DNA of 64,000 nt from Opitutia bacterium (lineage in GTDB: Bacteria > Verrucomicrobiota > Verrucomicrobiae > Opitutales > UBA953), in assembly GCA_004558035.1 (NCBI GenBank), contig SFEJ01000003.1, forward strand, positions 61,617 through 125,616. Reading direction: 5' to 3'. A model generated the notes under the pieces. It had not been told where the DNA came from. It did not search any database and worked only from the letters and a program-made list of their open reading frames with translations. The position numbers and the translations under genes are program-made. The stretch's first letter is position 1. Each line of letters begins with the position of its first letter. Of this stretch, positions 25,662 to 39,321 are shown one piece after another.

Positions 25662-26561
25662 TCACGGATTGCCGAACGCGTCCATCGCGGCGGCGACGAG
25701 CACCTGATTTTCCGCGGACATCTCGACGAGCGGCAGACGCACTTCCGGAGAACCGATGACGCCCGCGCGCGCGAGCGCGAACTTCGCGGGAACGGGATTC
25801 GGTTCGATGAAGAATTTTTTGAAAAGATCCGCCATCGCGTCGTGGAGCGCGCGCGCTCCCGCGAGATCGCCGGCGCGCATTTTCGCGACCATCGCCGTGA
25901 CCTGACGCGGCAGCCAGTTCGACGCGACGGAAATCACGCCCTTCGCGCCGAGAGAAATGAACGGGAGCGTCAGCGAATCGTCGCCGCTCATCACGATGAA
26001 GTCCGGATCGAGCGCGCGGACGAGGCGCGAGACCTTGTCGCACGAACCGCCGGCTTCCTTCACGCCGACGACGTTCGGGAACGCCTTGCGCAGGCGGACG
26101 ACGGTCTCGACCGCGATTTCGATGCCGCAGCGCCCGGGAATGGAATAGAGCATGATCGGCTTGTCCGTCGCCGAGGCGATTTCCGCGAAGTGGCGATAGA
26201 CGCCCTCCTGGTTCGGCTTGTTGTAATACGGCGCGACGTGCAGAAACGCCTGCGCGCCGAGCTTTTCCGCCTCGCGCGTGAGCTCGACCGCCTCGTGCGT
26301 GGAGTTCGCGCCCGTTCCCGCGAGCACGGGAACGCGCCCCGCGGCGAACTCGATCGTCCTGGCGATGACTTCGAGGTGCTCCGCGTGCGTCAGCGTGGGC
26401 GATTCGCCCGAGGTGCCGACGGAAAGGACGCCGTCGATGCCGCCGGCAATCTGGTATTCGACGAGTTTTTTCAGGTCGGAATAATCGACTTCGCCGTTCT
26501 TCATCGGCGTGACGAGCGCCGTCCAGGCGCCCGCGTAAACGGAAGAATTCGTGATGCTCAT
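25662..26561 (-). CDS. dapA: 4-hydroxy-tetrahydrodipicolinate synthase
   Basis: DapA condenses pyruvate with aspartate semialdehyde, the first committed step to diaminopimelate and lysine. The 299-residue TIM-barrel protein has SVGTSGESPTLTHAEH near residue 47, the substrate-site Tyr in YYNKPNQEGVYRHF, MLYSIPGRCG near 137, and the Schiff-base lysine in VVGVKEAGG near 163. It is convergent with the SGNH gene and divergent from the NfeD gene. Confidence 0.96.
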   Translation of the reverse strand: MSITNSSVYAGAWTALVTPMKNGEVDYSDLKKLVEYQIAGGIDGVLSVGTSGESPTLTHAEHLEVIARTIEFAAGRVPVLAGTGANSTHEAVELTREAEKLGAQAFLHVAPYYNKPNQEGVYRHFAEIASATDKPIMLYSIPGRCGIEIAVETVVRLRKAFPNVVGVKEAGGSCDKVSRLVRALDPDFIVMSGDDSLTLPFISLGAKGVISVASNWLPRQVTAMVAKMRAGDLAGARALHDAMADLFKKFFIEPNPVPAKFALARAGVIGSPEVRLPLVEMSAENQVLVAAAMDAFGNP

Positions 26562-26644
26562 TTGAATCCGAAATGAAAAACTTTTCGCGGCGGGAACGCG
26601 AGATTCATTTTCCGCGCCGACGCGCCCCGCGACGCCAAATTGTA

Positions 26645-26672
26645 TTGCCGTCCGGCGGGAACGGCCTAAGAT
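26645..26672 (+). promoter_or_regulatory. Promoter of the NfeD-flotillin pair
   Basis: TTGCCG (26645-26650), a 16-nt spacer containing one word copy, and TAAGAT (26667-26672) precede the ATG at 26682 by 9 nt. A near-leaderless transcript is expected. Confidence 0.55.
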
Positions 26673-26681
26673 TTTCCGGCA

Positions 26682-27302
26682 ATGAATGCTTCCCTATTCT
26701 CTTCGTTTTCCGAATCCGTCGGCGCGTGGTGGAACGCGCTCGGCTGGGACGCGCAGATTTTTTACGCCGTGGGCGGGATCGCGCTCGCGGTCGTGCTGAT
26801 TCAGGCGGCGCTCACACTCGTCGGCATCGGCGACGTCGGCGCCGAGACGCCCGGCGACCTCGCGCCCGACGCGGACGCGCCGCACGACGCCGGGCTCGGC
26901 CTGATTTCCGTGCGCACGCTGACGGCGTTTTTCCTCGGATTCGGGCTCACGGGCGGGCTGCTGCTCGACGCGGGAACGGCGTTCCCGTGGGCGCTCGCGG
27001 GCGCGGCGGCGGTCGGCGTCGCGTTCATGCTGATCATTTTCTGGATCATGAAGATGCTCTACGGGCTGCGCTCCTCCGGGAACGCGGACATCGCTTCGGC
27101 GAAGGGCGCGACGGGAACGGTCTACGTCGCGATCGCCCCGCGCCGCGCCGCCGGCGGGCAGGTCGAAGTGCTCGTCAGCGGGCGCGTGATGACGCTTCCG
27201 GCGCTGAGCTCCTCCGCGGAAAAAATCCCCGCGGGAACGCTCGTCCGCGTCGTCGAAGTCCTCCCGCCGAACATTCTCGTCGTCGAGAAAGTCGGGAGCT
27301 GA
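26682..27302 (+). CDS. NfeD-like membrane protein
   Basis: The 206-residue protein has three to four membrane helices (about 25-47, 75-100, 105-125) and a C-terminal OB-fold-like soluble domain (about 135-206) with GATGTVYVAI and the terminal ILVVEKVGS. This is the NfeD1b/YuaF type that partners flotillins in membrane microdomains. The flotillin gene begins 54 nt downstream on the same strand, which is the classic pairing. Confidence 0.87.
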   Translation: MNASLFSSFSESVGAWWNALGWDAQIFYAVGGIALAVVLIQAALTLVGIGDVGAETPGDLAPDADAPHDAGLGLISVRTLTAFFLGFGLTGGLLLDAGTAFPWALAGAAAVGVAFMLIIFWIMKMLYGLRSSGNADIASAKGATGTVYVAIAPRRAAGGQVEVLVSGRVMTLPALSSSAEKIPAGTLVRVVEVLPPNILVVEKVGS

Positions 27303-27356
27303 ATCCGCCGCGCCCGTCTTTTCCTTTTTTTCTTCAACCAAAAAATCGCAAAAAAC

Positions 27357-28805
27357 ATGCTGTTCTACATCGCCGCAGGAATCGTCATCCTCATTCTCAC
27401 GACGTTTTTCGCGTTTTCCGCGCGCTATAAACGTTGTCCGTCCGACCGCATTCTCGTCGTTTACGGGAAAGTGGAGGGCGGCCGCTCCGCCAAGTGTCTG
27501 CACGGCGGCGGCACCTTCGTCTGGCCGATCGTGCAGGATTATCAGTATCTCGACCTGACGCCGCTGCCGATCGACATCCGCCTCGAAGGCGCGCTCTCGA
27601 AGCAGAACATCCGCGTCAACACGCCGTCCACGTTCACCGTCGGCATTTCGACGGAGCCGGGCGTGATGGAAAACGCCGCCGAGCGCCTGCTCGGGCTCGG
27701 TCTCGTCGAAATCAAGGACCTCGCGAAGGACATCATTTTCGGGCAGATGCGCGTCGTGCTCGCGACGATGGACATCGAGGAAATCAACGCCGACCGCGAC
27801 AAGCTCATCGCGAACATTTCCGGCGGCGTCGAGGTCGAGCTCCGCAAGGTCGGCCTGCGCCTGATCAACGTGAACATTCAGGACATCACGGACGCGTCGG
27901 GCTACATCGACGCGCTCGGCCAGGAAGCCGCCTCGAAGGCGATCAACGAGGCGAAGGTGAAGGTCGCCCAGGCGCAGCGCGACGGCGAAATCGGCGCCGC
28001 CGAGGCGCGCAAGGACCAGGCGATCCGCGTCGCCGCGGCGCAGGCGGAAGCCACGAAGGGCGAAAACCTCGCGGCGATCGAAGTCGCCAACTCCAACGCC
28101 GACCGCCGCACCAAGGAGGCGGAGGCGAACCGCCTCGCGACCGCCGCGGAAAAGGTCGCCGCCGCGAAGGCGCTCGAAGAATCCTACGTCGCCGAAGCCG
28201 AGGCGGAAAAACAGCGCGCGTCCCGCGAAAAGGCTTCGCAGGAGGCGAACATCATCGTTCCCGCCGAAATCGACAAGCAGCGCATCATCGTCGAAGCCGA
28301 GGCCGAGGCGGAAAAGGTGCGCCGCACGCAGCTCGGCGAGGCGGACGCCGTGCGCTACATGAAGCAGGCGGAGGCGGACGGCATCAAGTCCGTCAGATTC
28401 GCCGAGGCGGAAGGCTTGAAAATGAAGCTGCTCGCGGAGGCGGAAGGCACGGAGGCGCTCCTCGTCAAGAAGGCGAAGGGCTTCGACAGCATCGTCGCGG
28501 CGTGCCGTTCGACGGAAGGTGCGCAGAACCTGCTCCTCGTCGAACAGCTGCCCGTCATCGTGTCCGAGCAGGTCAAGGCGATCTCGAACCTCAAGATCGA
28601 CAAGATCACGGTCTGGGATTCCGGCAAGGGCGGCGACGGGAACGGCAAGGGCTCGACGGCGAATTTCCTATCGGGGCTCGTCGGCGCGCTCCCGCCGCTG
28701 CACGAGCTCGCCGGGAACGTCGGCGTGAAGCTCCCCGGCTACCTCGGCGAGCCCGCGGCGCCTGCTCCCGCGGAACCGCCGAAACCCGCCGCGAAAAAAT
28801 CCTGA
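27357..28805 (+). CDS. Flotillin-family (SPFH/band 7) protein
   Basis: The 482-residue protein has an N-terminal membrane segment (IAAGIVILILTTFFAFSAR), an SPFH domain (about 30-190) and a long Ala/Glu/Lys-rich coiled coil (about 195-400) that contains the repeated Glu-Ala pattern of flotillins. The C-terminal tail is Gly- and Pro-rich. Flotillins organise membrane microdomains and affect fluidity and membrane-protein assembly. Pairing with the NfeD-like gene supports the assignment to the YuaG/FloT type. Confidence 0.93.
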   Translation: MLFYIAAGIVILILTTFFAFSARYKRCPSDRILVVYGKVEGGRSAKCLHGGGTFVWPIVQDYQYLDLTPLPIDIRLEGALSKQNIRVNTPSTFTVGISTEPGVMENAAERLLGLGLVEIKDLAKDIIFGQMRVVLATMDIEEINADRDKLIANISGGVEVELRKVGLRLINVNIQDITDASGYIDALGQEAASKAINEAKVKVAQAQRDGEIGAAEARKDQAIRVAAAQAEATKGENLAAIEVANSNADRRTKEAEANRLATAAEKVAAAKALEESYVAEAEAEKQRASREKASQEANIIVPAEIDKQRIIVEAEAEAEKVRRTQLGEADAVRYMKQAEADGIKSVRFAEAEGLKMKLLAEAEGTEALLVKKAKGFDSIVAACRSTEGAQNLLLVEQLPVIVSEQVKAISNLKIDKITVWDSGKGGDGNGKGSTANFLSGLVGALPPLHELAGNVGVKLPGYLGEPAAPAPAEPPKPAAKKS

Positions 28806-28829
28806 CGCGCGGGTTTCTTTCCGTCGCAA

Positions 28830-28873
28830 AAAAAACGCGTTCCCGCGGAACTGTCCGCGGGAACGCGTTTTTT
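28830..28873 (+). terminator. Terminator of the flotillin gene built from two facing words (bidirectional shape)
   Basis: ACGCGTTCCCGCGGA (28835-28849) pairs perfectly with TCCGCGGGAACGCGT (28854-28868), with a 4-nt loop. Flanking A and T runs extend the stem to 20 bp and give T tails on both strands. Confidence 0.95.
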
Positions 28874-28924
28874 ACGGCGCTTCGCCAGAAAAAATCCGGA
28901 AGCCGCCGCCGACTTCCGGATTCC

Positions 28925-28952
28925 TTTAAGCTTTAAGCCTTAACCTTTAAGC
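28925..28952. repeat. Phased TTTAAGC micro-repeat
   Basis: The spacer before the argG stop repeats TTTAAGC-type words (TTTAAGCTTTAAGCCTTAA, then CCTTTAAGC) about every 9-10 nt. Similar words occur near 45.75 kb. Confidence 0.65.
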
Positions 28953-28966
28953 TCTTCTATCCCGGC

Positions 28967-30199
<1,233 letters not shown>

Positions 30200-30312
30200 G
30201 GCAGTGATTTTTTTGATGTTGTTTTTGGAAAAATGGAAGCGCAATGATGCGCCGCGTTCCCGCGAAAATCAACGCGGAACTTCGCGGAAACCGCGTCCGC
30301 GGGAACGCGCGC

Positions 30313-30346
30313 AAAAAAACGTTCCCGCGGGGTCGCCGCGGGAACG
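30313..30346 (-). terminator. Terminator of the ppdK fusion gene built from two facing words
   Basis: CGTTCCCGCGG (30320-30330) pairs with CCGCGGGAACG (30336-30346). On the minus strand the stem is followed by seven T residues (30319-30313). More word copies at 30254 and 30299 form a second, looser pair toward argG. Confidence 0.92.
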
Positions 30347-30367
30347 CAGTGGGGGAAAGAAGAACGA

Positions 30368-33475
<3,108 letters not shown>

Positions 33476-33739
33476 GAGGTTTTTTTGACTGAGTGAGCTG
33501 TAAAATTTTGTTTCAGGTAGCGACCGCATTCTCGGGCTACATCCGCGAATTAAAACGCCTTCCCGCGCAAACGCAAGAACGTTTGCTGAATCCGCGAAAA
33601 ATTCGCCCGCGCGCGTTCCCGCCTTTCCGCCCTTCCGCCGCCGCTATCACGTAATCGAAAAACAATTACGTTCCCGCGGCGCTTTCCGCGCCCCGCGAAG
33701 AGTTTTTCGAAAATCCTTTCGGCAAAGCCGAACGCAATG

Positions 33740-33777
33740 AACTTCCATAACCTCATAACCTTCATCACTTCATCACC
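33740..33777. repeat. Phased micro-repeat in the ppdK/typA spacer
   Basis: The 382-nt divergent spacer 33476-33857 holds promoters that I cannot place with confidence, a short inverted repeat CGTAAT...ATTACG near 33650, and this run of ATAACC/TCATCAC words with a period near 10. The sequence GCAATGAACTTCC followed by ATAACCTCATAAC recurs at about 45.8 kb. Confidence 0.65.
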
Positions 33778-33857
33778 TCGCGGCGCGCCCGCCCGCCGCA
33801 AAAATCCTTTGCGTTCGGGGCGGCGAAGTGAAATGCTTTCCGCCCGATTTTTTCAGC

Positions 33858-35675
<1,818 letters not shown>

Positions 35676-35749
35676 ACGCGTCCCGTCCTTCGGTTCGGCT
35701 TGCGTTCCCGGGCGCGAAAAACGAAAATCGCCGCTCCGCATTTTTTCTG

Positions 35750-36493
35750 ATGAACGAACGAGCGAGCCATCCGAACTTCAATCGGCGCGCGGCGACTTAC
35801 GCCGAGAACGCCGCCGTGCAGCGTCGCGCGGCGAAATGGCTCGGCGAGTGGATCGAACGCGGGCTCGACGATTCCGTGAGGATGTGGGAGCTCGGTTCCG
35901 GGACGGGATTCTTCACGCGGGAACTCGTCGCGCACGGCTATCGCGTGCTCGCGACGGACCTCGCGCCGGAGATGGTCGCGCGCGGCAGAATCGCGTGCCC
36001 GCAGGCGGACTGGGCGATTCACGACAGCTGGAATCTGCCCGAGAACGTGTGCGACCGGCTTTATTCGTCGAGCCTGCTGCAGTGGATGCCGACGCCGGAA
36101 AAGACGCTGCGCGCGTTCCGCGCGGCGCTGCGACCGGGCGGAAAGATGCTCCATGGCTTCTTCGTCGCGCCGTCGCTGTGCGAGCTTTATTCGCTCGTTC
36201 CCGCGGAGAACCTGCCGCTCGCGTGGCGTTCGGTCGGCGAGTGGCTTGACGCGTTTCACGCGGCGGGCTTCGAGGTGCTGCGCGCCGAGACGGGCTCGGA
36301 AACGGCGGAATACGCGGACGCGGCGCAGCTGCTCAAGACGCTGCGCGACACGGGGACGACGGACGATTCGCGCCACGTTCCCGCGGGAACGCTGCGGCGC
36401 GTGCTGCGCGAATACGCGGAAAAGTTCTCCTGCGGGAACGGCCGCGTCGCCGCCACGTGGAATTTCCTGCGCGTGGAAGCCCGCCGCGACTGA
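35750..36493 (+). CDS. BioC-like SAM-dependent methyltransferase
   Basis: The 247-residue class I methyltransferase has the BioC-type opening FNRRAATYAENAAVQRRAA, the SAM motif MWELGSGTGFFTREL near residue 45 and the post-motif LATDLAPEMVARGR. BioC methylates malonyl-ACP to prime biotin synthesis; the opening and the SSLLQWMPTPEKTLRAF block support that role, but no other bio genes are in the window. A perfect word palindrome (CGTTCCCGCGGGAACG) lies within the gene near 36380, so the word occurs in facing pairs even in coding sequence. Confidence 0.75.
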   Translation: MNERASHPNFNRRAATYAENAAVQRRAAKWLGEWIERGLDDSVRMWELGSGTGFFTRELVAHGYRVLATDLAPEMVARGRIACPQADWAIHDSWNLPENVCDRLYSSSLLQWMPTPEKTLRAFRAALRPGGKMLHGFFVAPSLCELYSLVPAENLPLAWRSVGEWLDAFHAAGFEVLRAETGSETAEYADAAQLLKTLRDTGTTDDSRHVPAGTLRRVLREYAEKFSCGNGRVAATWNFLRVEARRD

Positions 36494-36512
36494 GGCGTTT
36501 TCCCCGCGCTTC

Positions 36513-37760
36513 TCACGCGAGTTCGCGCATGATTTCGGCGGGAGCGCGCTCCTGTTCGAGAAGCGCCTTCATGCGGCTCATCGTCGGCGCGGCGTGCGTG
36601 AAGAATTTCTTGTAGGCGGCGCAGAAGTAGTTCAGCCCGGGCTCGCCGTCCGGCGCGTGCAGAAAACGGTGCTTCGGGCACTCGCCGTTGCAGGCGAAGC
36701 GCACGCCGCACTTGCGGCACGTGCGCGGGAGCGCCGACGCCTTCAGCTCGCCGAAACGCTTCTGCGCGGGAGCGTCCGCGAGGCGCGCGAGCGGGTCGCG
36801 CAGCACGTTCCCGAGACGGAATTTCGGATAGACGAAGTGGTCGCAGGAATAGACGTCGCCGTCGTGCTCGATCGCGAGCGCGCTCCCGCATTTTTCGCGG
36901 AACACGCACAGCGGCGCGGGAACGCCCGCCCAGGCGCACAGCGCGACGTCGAAGAGCTGCACGAACGTCCGCCCCACGTCGCGGCGCACCCATACGTCGT
37001 AGATTCGGCAGAGGAAATCGCCGTAGTCCTCGGGCTTCACCGACCAGGGCGTGACGAGCGCGTCGCCGAGCGTTCCCGCGGCGAGGTCCGGCGGCCCCGC
37101 GAAGCGCATCGGCGCGTCCGCCGCCGTCGCCGGGCGCTCCACGAGCGGAATGAACTGAATGAAGCCCGAGCCGACTTCGCGCAGAAATTCGTACACGTCG
37201 AGCGCGCGGTGCACGTTGTGTTCGCCGACGACCGTCAGCGTGTTGAACTCCGCGCCGCGGCGCTTGAGACACGCGAGCCCGTTCATCACGAGGTCGAACG
37301 ACGGCGCGCCCGAGCGCAGCGTGCGCCGCGCGTCGTGCAGCTCGCGCGGGCCGTCCAGACTGAGCCCGACGAGGAACGCGTTGTCGGCGAGAAACGCCGC
37401 CCATTCGTCGTTGAGCAGCGTGCCGTTGGTCTGCAGCGCGTTCTCGATCTTTTTGCCGTCGGCGTATTTTTTTTCCAACGACAGAACTTTTCTGAAGAAA
37501 TCGATGCCGAGAAGCGTCGGCTCGCCGCCCTGCCACACGAACTGCACCTCGGGAACGTCCTGCGCGGCGATGTACTCGCGGATGAAGCGTTCGAGCACCT
37601 CGTCGCTCATGCGCGGCATTTTTTCGTCGGCGTAAAGCCTGTGCTTTTCGAGATAGTAGCAGTACGTGCAGTTGAGATTGCACAGCGCGCCGACGGGCTT
37701 CGCCATGACGTTGAACGCGCGCGGCGTTCCCGCCGGGGACGATTTTTTCTCGGACTTCAT
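36513..37760 (-). CDS. Anaerobic sulfatase-maturating enzyme (radical SAM/SPASM)
   Basis: This enzyme oxidises the active-site Ser or Cys of sulfatases to formylglycine without oxygen. The ATG at 37760 gives 415 residues. The radical-SAM cluster site is CNLNCTYCYY (Cys27, 31, 34), followed by the anSME-type FVWQGGEPTLLG near 88. The SPASM C-terminal domain has clustered Cys in CDHFVYPKFRLGN, CRKCGVRFACNGECPKHRF and YFCAAYKKFF, binding two more 4Fe-4S clusters. The likely client is the Ser-type sulfatase at 50.7 kb. The gene is convergent with the BioC-like gene. Confidence 0.93.
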   Translation of the reverse strand: MKSEKKSSPAGTPRAFNVMAKPVGALCNLNCTYCYYLEKHRLYADEKMPRMSDEVLERFIREYIAAQDVPEVQFVWQGGEPTLLGIDFFRKVLSLEKKYADGKKIENALQTNGTLLNDEWAAFLADNAFLVGLSLDGPRELHDARRTLRSGAPSFDLVMNGLACLKRRGAEFNTLTVVGEHNVHRALDVYEFLREVGSGFIQFIPLVERPATAADAPMRFAGPPDLAAGTLGDALVTPWSVKPEDYGDFLCRIYDVWVRRDVGRTFVQLFDVALCAWAGVPAPLCVFREKCGSALAIEHDGDVYSCDHFVYPKFRLGNVLRDPLARLADAPAQKRFGELKASALPRTCRKCGVRFACNGECPKHRFLHAPDGEPGLNYFCAAYKKFFTHAAPTMSRMKALLEQERAPAEIMRELA

Positions 37761-37862
37761 GAAAAGGGATTTTCTTTGGCGCGCGCCCCGGCGCAAGCGT
37801 TTTTTGGAAAAGCGGCGCGTCCCGAAAGCTTTCGCGCCCGTCGCGAAAAAGATTTTATTCCC

Positions 37863-37892
37863 TTGTCTTGCGTTCTCGGGAACACATATGTT
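37863..37892 (+). promoter_or_regulatory. Candidate promoter of the 36-residue sORF
   Basis: TTGTCT (37863-37868), an 18-nt spacer and TATGTT (37887-37892) would start transcription near 37899, giving a leader of about 38 nt before the sORF ATG at 37937. Confidence 0.45.
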
Positions 37893-37936
37893 TTCGAGCG
37901 CGCTCTTTCAAAACTTTCCCGCGCGGAAAAGGCTCT

Positions 37937-38047
37937 ATGCCTAGACAGCATAATATAGGGCGTGCCGTGATAATCGCGGCGGCGATAGTAACCATTGTTT
38001 CGGGGCTTCTCGAAATAATCGAAACGCTCTGCCGTTGGCTGTTGTAG
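37937..38047 (+). CDS. 36-residue hydrophobic sORF, candidate small membrane peptide or toxin
   Basis: The frame encodes 36 residues: basic start MPRQHNIGRA, a single membrane-length stretch VIIAAAIVTIVSGLLEII, and the end ETLCRWLL. A GGAAAAGG purine run sits 5 nt before the ATG, but it can pair with an upstream CTTTCC in a small hairpin (about 37914-37931), which would hide it. A promoter and a terminator-like hairpin bracket the frame. The first codons (MPRQH) are repeated in the tandem units just downstream. The layout resembles type I toxin-antitoxin loci such as Ldr or Fst, but no homolog is recognised, and translation is unproven. Confidence 0.5.
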   Translation: MPRQHNIGRAVIIAAAIVTIVSGLLEIIETLCRWLL

Positions 38048-38087
38048 CCCGCCCGAGTCCGTCGTCCGAAAGGGCGGCGGGCGTTTT
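38047..38087 (+). terminator. Terminator-like hairpin after the sORF
   Basis: GCCCGCC (38047-38053) pairs with GGCGGGC (38076-38082), followed by GTTTT. The long loop weakens the call. Confidence 0.5.
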
Positions 38088-38099
38088 CCGCGTGCGGCG

Positions 38100-38360
38100 A
38101 AAAAAGCGGCGGGAAGCCACGAAGCTTCCCGCCGCACTCTTTCGAGTCTATGCCTAGACAACATGAAACTGAAAGAGCTTTTTAAATTGAACGCTCCCGA
38201 TAGTCCGGCATTCTCGACGAAAAATCAAGAAAAAGCGGCGGGAAGTCGAGGAACTTTCCGCCGCACTCTTTCGAGACTATGCCTGACAGAGCATCTTGAA
38301 AGAGCTTTTTAAATTGAACGCTCTCGGCAGTCCGGTATTCCCGCCGAAATATCAAGAAAA
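38100..38360. repeat. Two tandem ~129-bp structured repeat units
   Basis: Unit A starts at about 38100 and unit B at about 38229, with the shared GCGGCGGGAAG arm at 38106 and 38235. Each unit has a hairpin, GCGGCGGGAAGC pairing with GCTTCCCGCCGC in A (38106-38117 and 38124-38135), and the same stem in B with a closing pair changed from C-G to T-A. On the minus strand a T run follows the stem. A second hairpin uses CTCTTTC and GAAAGAG (38137 and 38171; 38266 and 38298) and is followed by CTTTTT on the plus strand. Between its arms lies the ATGCCT start shared with the sORF, but the frames stop after 11 and 6 codons. Terminators on both strands suggest small RNA genes. Confidence 0.75.
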
Positions 38361-38387
38361 AACGGCGGGAACGCGCGCCGCGTTCCT

Positions 38388-38417
38388 TTGACATTCTTTC
38401 GTCCGCGCGGCTAAGAT
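38388..38417 (+). promoter_or_regulatory. Promoter of mtfA; leaderless start predicted
   Basis: A consensus TTGACA (38388-38393), an 18-nt spacer and TAAGAT (38412-38417) end 6 nt before the ATG at 38424, placing the transcription start at or next to the start codon. Confidence 0.75.
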
Positions 38418-38423
38418 GCGCGC

Positions 38424-39266
38424 ATGGTTTTCTTCACGGTCGCGGCGGCGCTTTTCGCGGCGGGTCTGCTTTGGCTCGGCGTTTCCGCGCAGCGCGCGCA
38501 CGCGCGGCGGGAACGTTTTCTGAACGCGCCGTTCCCGCGCGAGTGGGCGAAGATCATTCGCCGCGAAGTGCCGCTCGCGGCACGCATCCCGCGGGAACTG
38601 CGCCCGCGCTACGCCCGCCGCGTGAAGGAATTTCTCCTGGACAAGACTTTCGAGCCCTGCGGCGGGCTCGCGGAAATTTCGACGAAGACCGCCGTCGTCG
38701 TCGCCGCGAACGCCTCGTTTCTCGCGCTCGGCCGGGACGTTCCCGCCTGGCGCGCGCTGCGCTCCGTGCTGATTTACCCGACGTCCTTCCGCCTGGAAGA
38801 TCCGACGGAAACCGCGCCCGCGAGCGCGGACGACGCCGACGCCCTCCGCGTTCCCGTCTCCGACGAGGCGCCGCGCAACGACGGCGAATCCCGCGCCGCG
38901 CACGGCGTCGTGATTCTTTCGCACGAGCGCCTGCTGCGCGACGCCGCCTACAGCGGAAACGCGCAGAACGTCGTTGTGCACGAGTTTGCGCACCAGTTCG
39001 CGGACACGGAGCCGCTCTTCTTCCCGCGGGAACGCGTCCGCGCCTGGGAAGCGCTTTTCGACAGGGAGATGGCGCGTCTGCGCGCGCGCGACGCCGCGTC
39101 GATTCTGGACGATTACGGCGCGGACGATCCCGCGGAATTTTTCGCCGTGAGCACGGAGGCGTTCTTCGGCACGCCGCGGGAACTGCGCCGCGCGCATCCG
39201 GAAGTTTACGCCGCGCTCGCGGAAATCTACGCGCTCGATCCCGCCGAATGGGAAGAAAACGCTTAG
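38424..39266 (+). CDS. mtfA: MtfA-family zinc metallopeptidase
   Basis: MtfA (family M90) is an aminopeptidase that in E. coli binds the Mlc repressor and affects sugar uptake. The 280-residue protein has an N-terminal membrane segment (FFTVAAALFAAGLLWLG), the zinc site VVVHEFAHQFAD near residue 190 (HExxH) and the conserved third-ligand block DPAEFFAVSTEAFF near 236. The E. coli protein lacks the membrane segment, so a tethered form is likely here. No PTS genes are in the window. Confidence 0.88.
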   Translation: MVFFTVAAALFAAGLLWLGVSAQRAHARRERFLNAPFPREWAKIIRREVPLAARIPRELRPRYARRVKEFLLDKTFEPCGGLAEISTKTAVVVAANASFLALGRDVPAWRALRSVLIYPTSFRLEDPTETAPASADDADALRVPVSDEAPRNDGESRAAHGVVILSHERLLRDAAYSGNAQNVVVHEFAHQFADTEPLFFPRERVRAWEALFDREMARLRARDAASILDDYGADDPAEFFAVSTEAFFGTPRELRRAHPEVYAALAEIYALDPAEWEENA

Positions 39267-39321
39267 AGACCTTTTCCAAAAAACGCTTGCGCCTCGGCGC
39301 GGCGGAACGAAAATTCTCCGC

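Noticed and set aside
36380..36400. Internal terminator in the BioC-like gene from a word palindrome
   Set aside because: The palindrome has no loop and no T run, and the frame continues with conserved methyltransferase sequence.
38100..38400. CRISPR array
   Set aside because: The repeats are about 129 bp with nearly identical content and no unique spacers; there are no cas genes.
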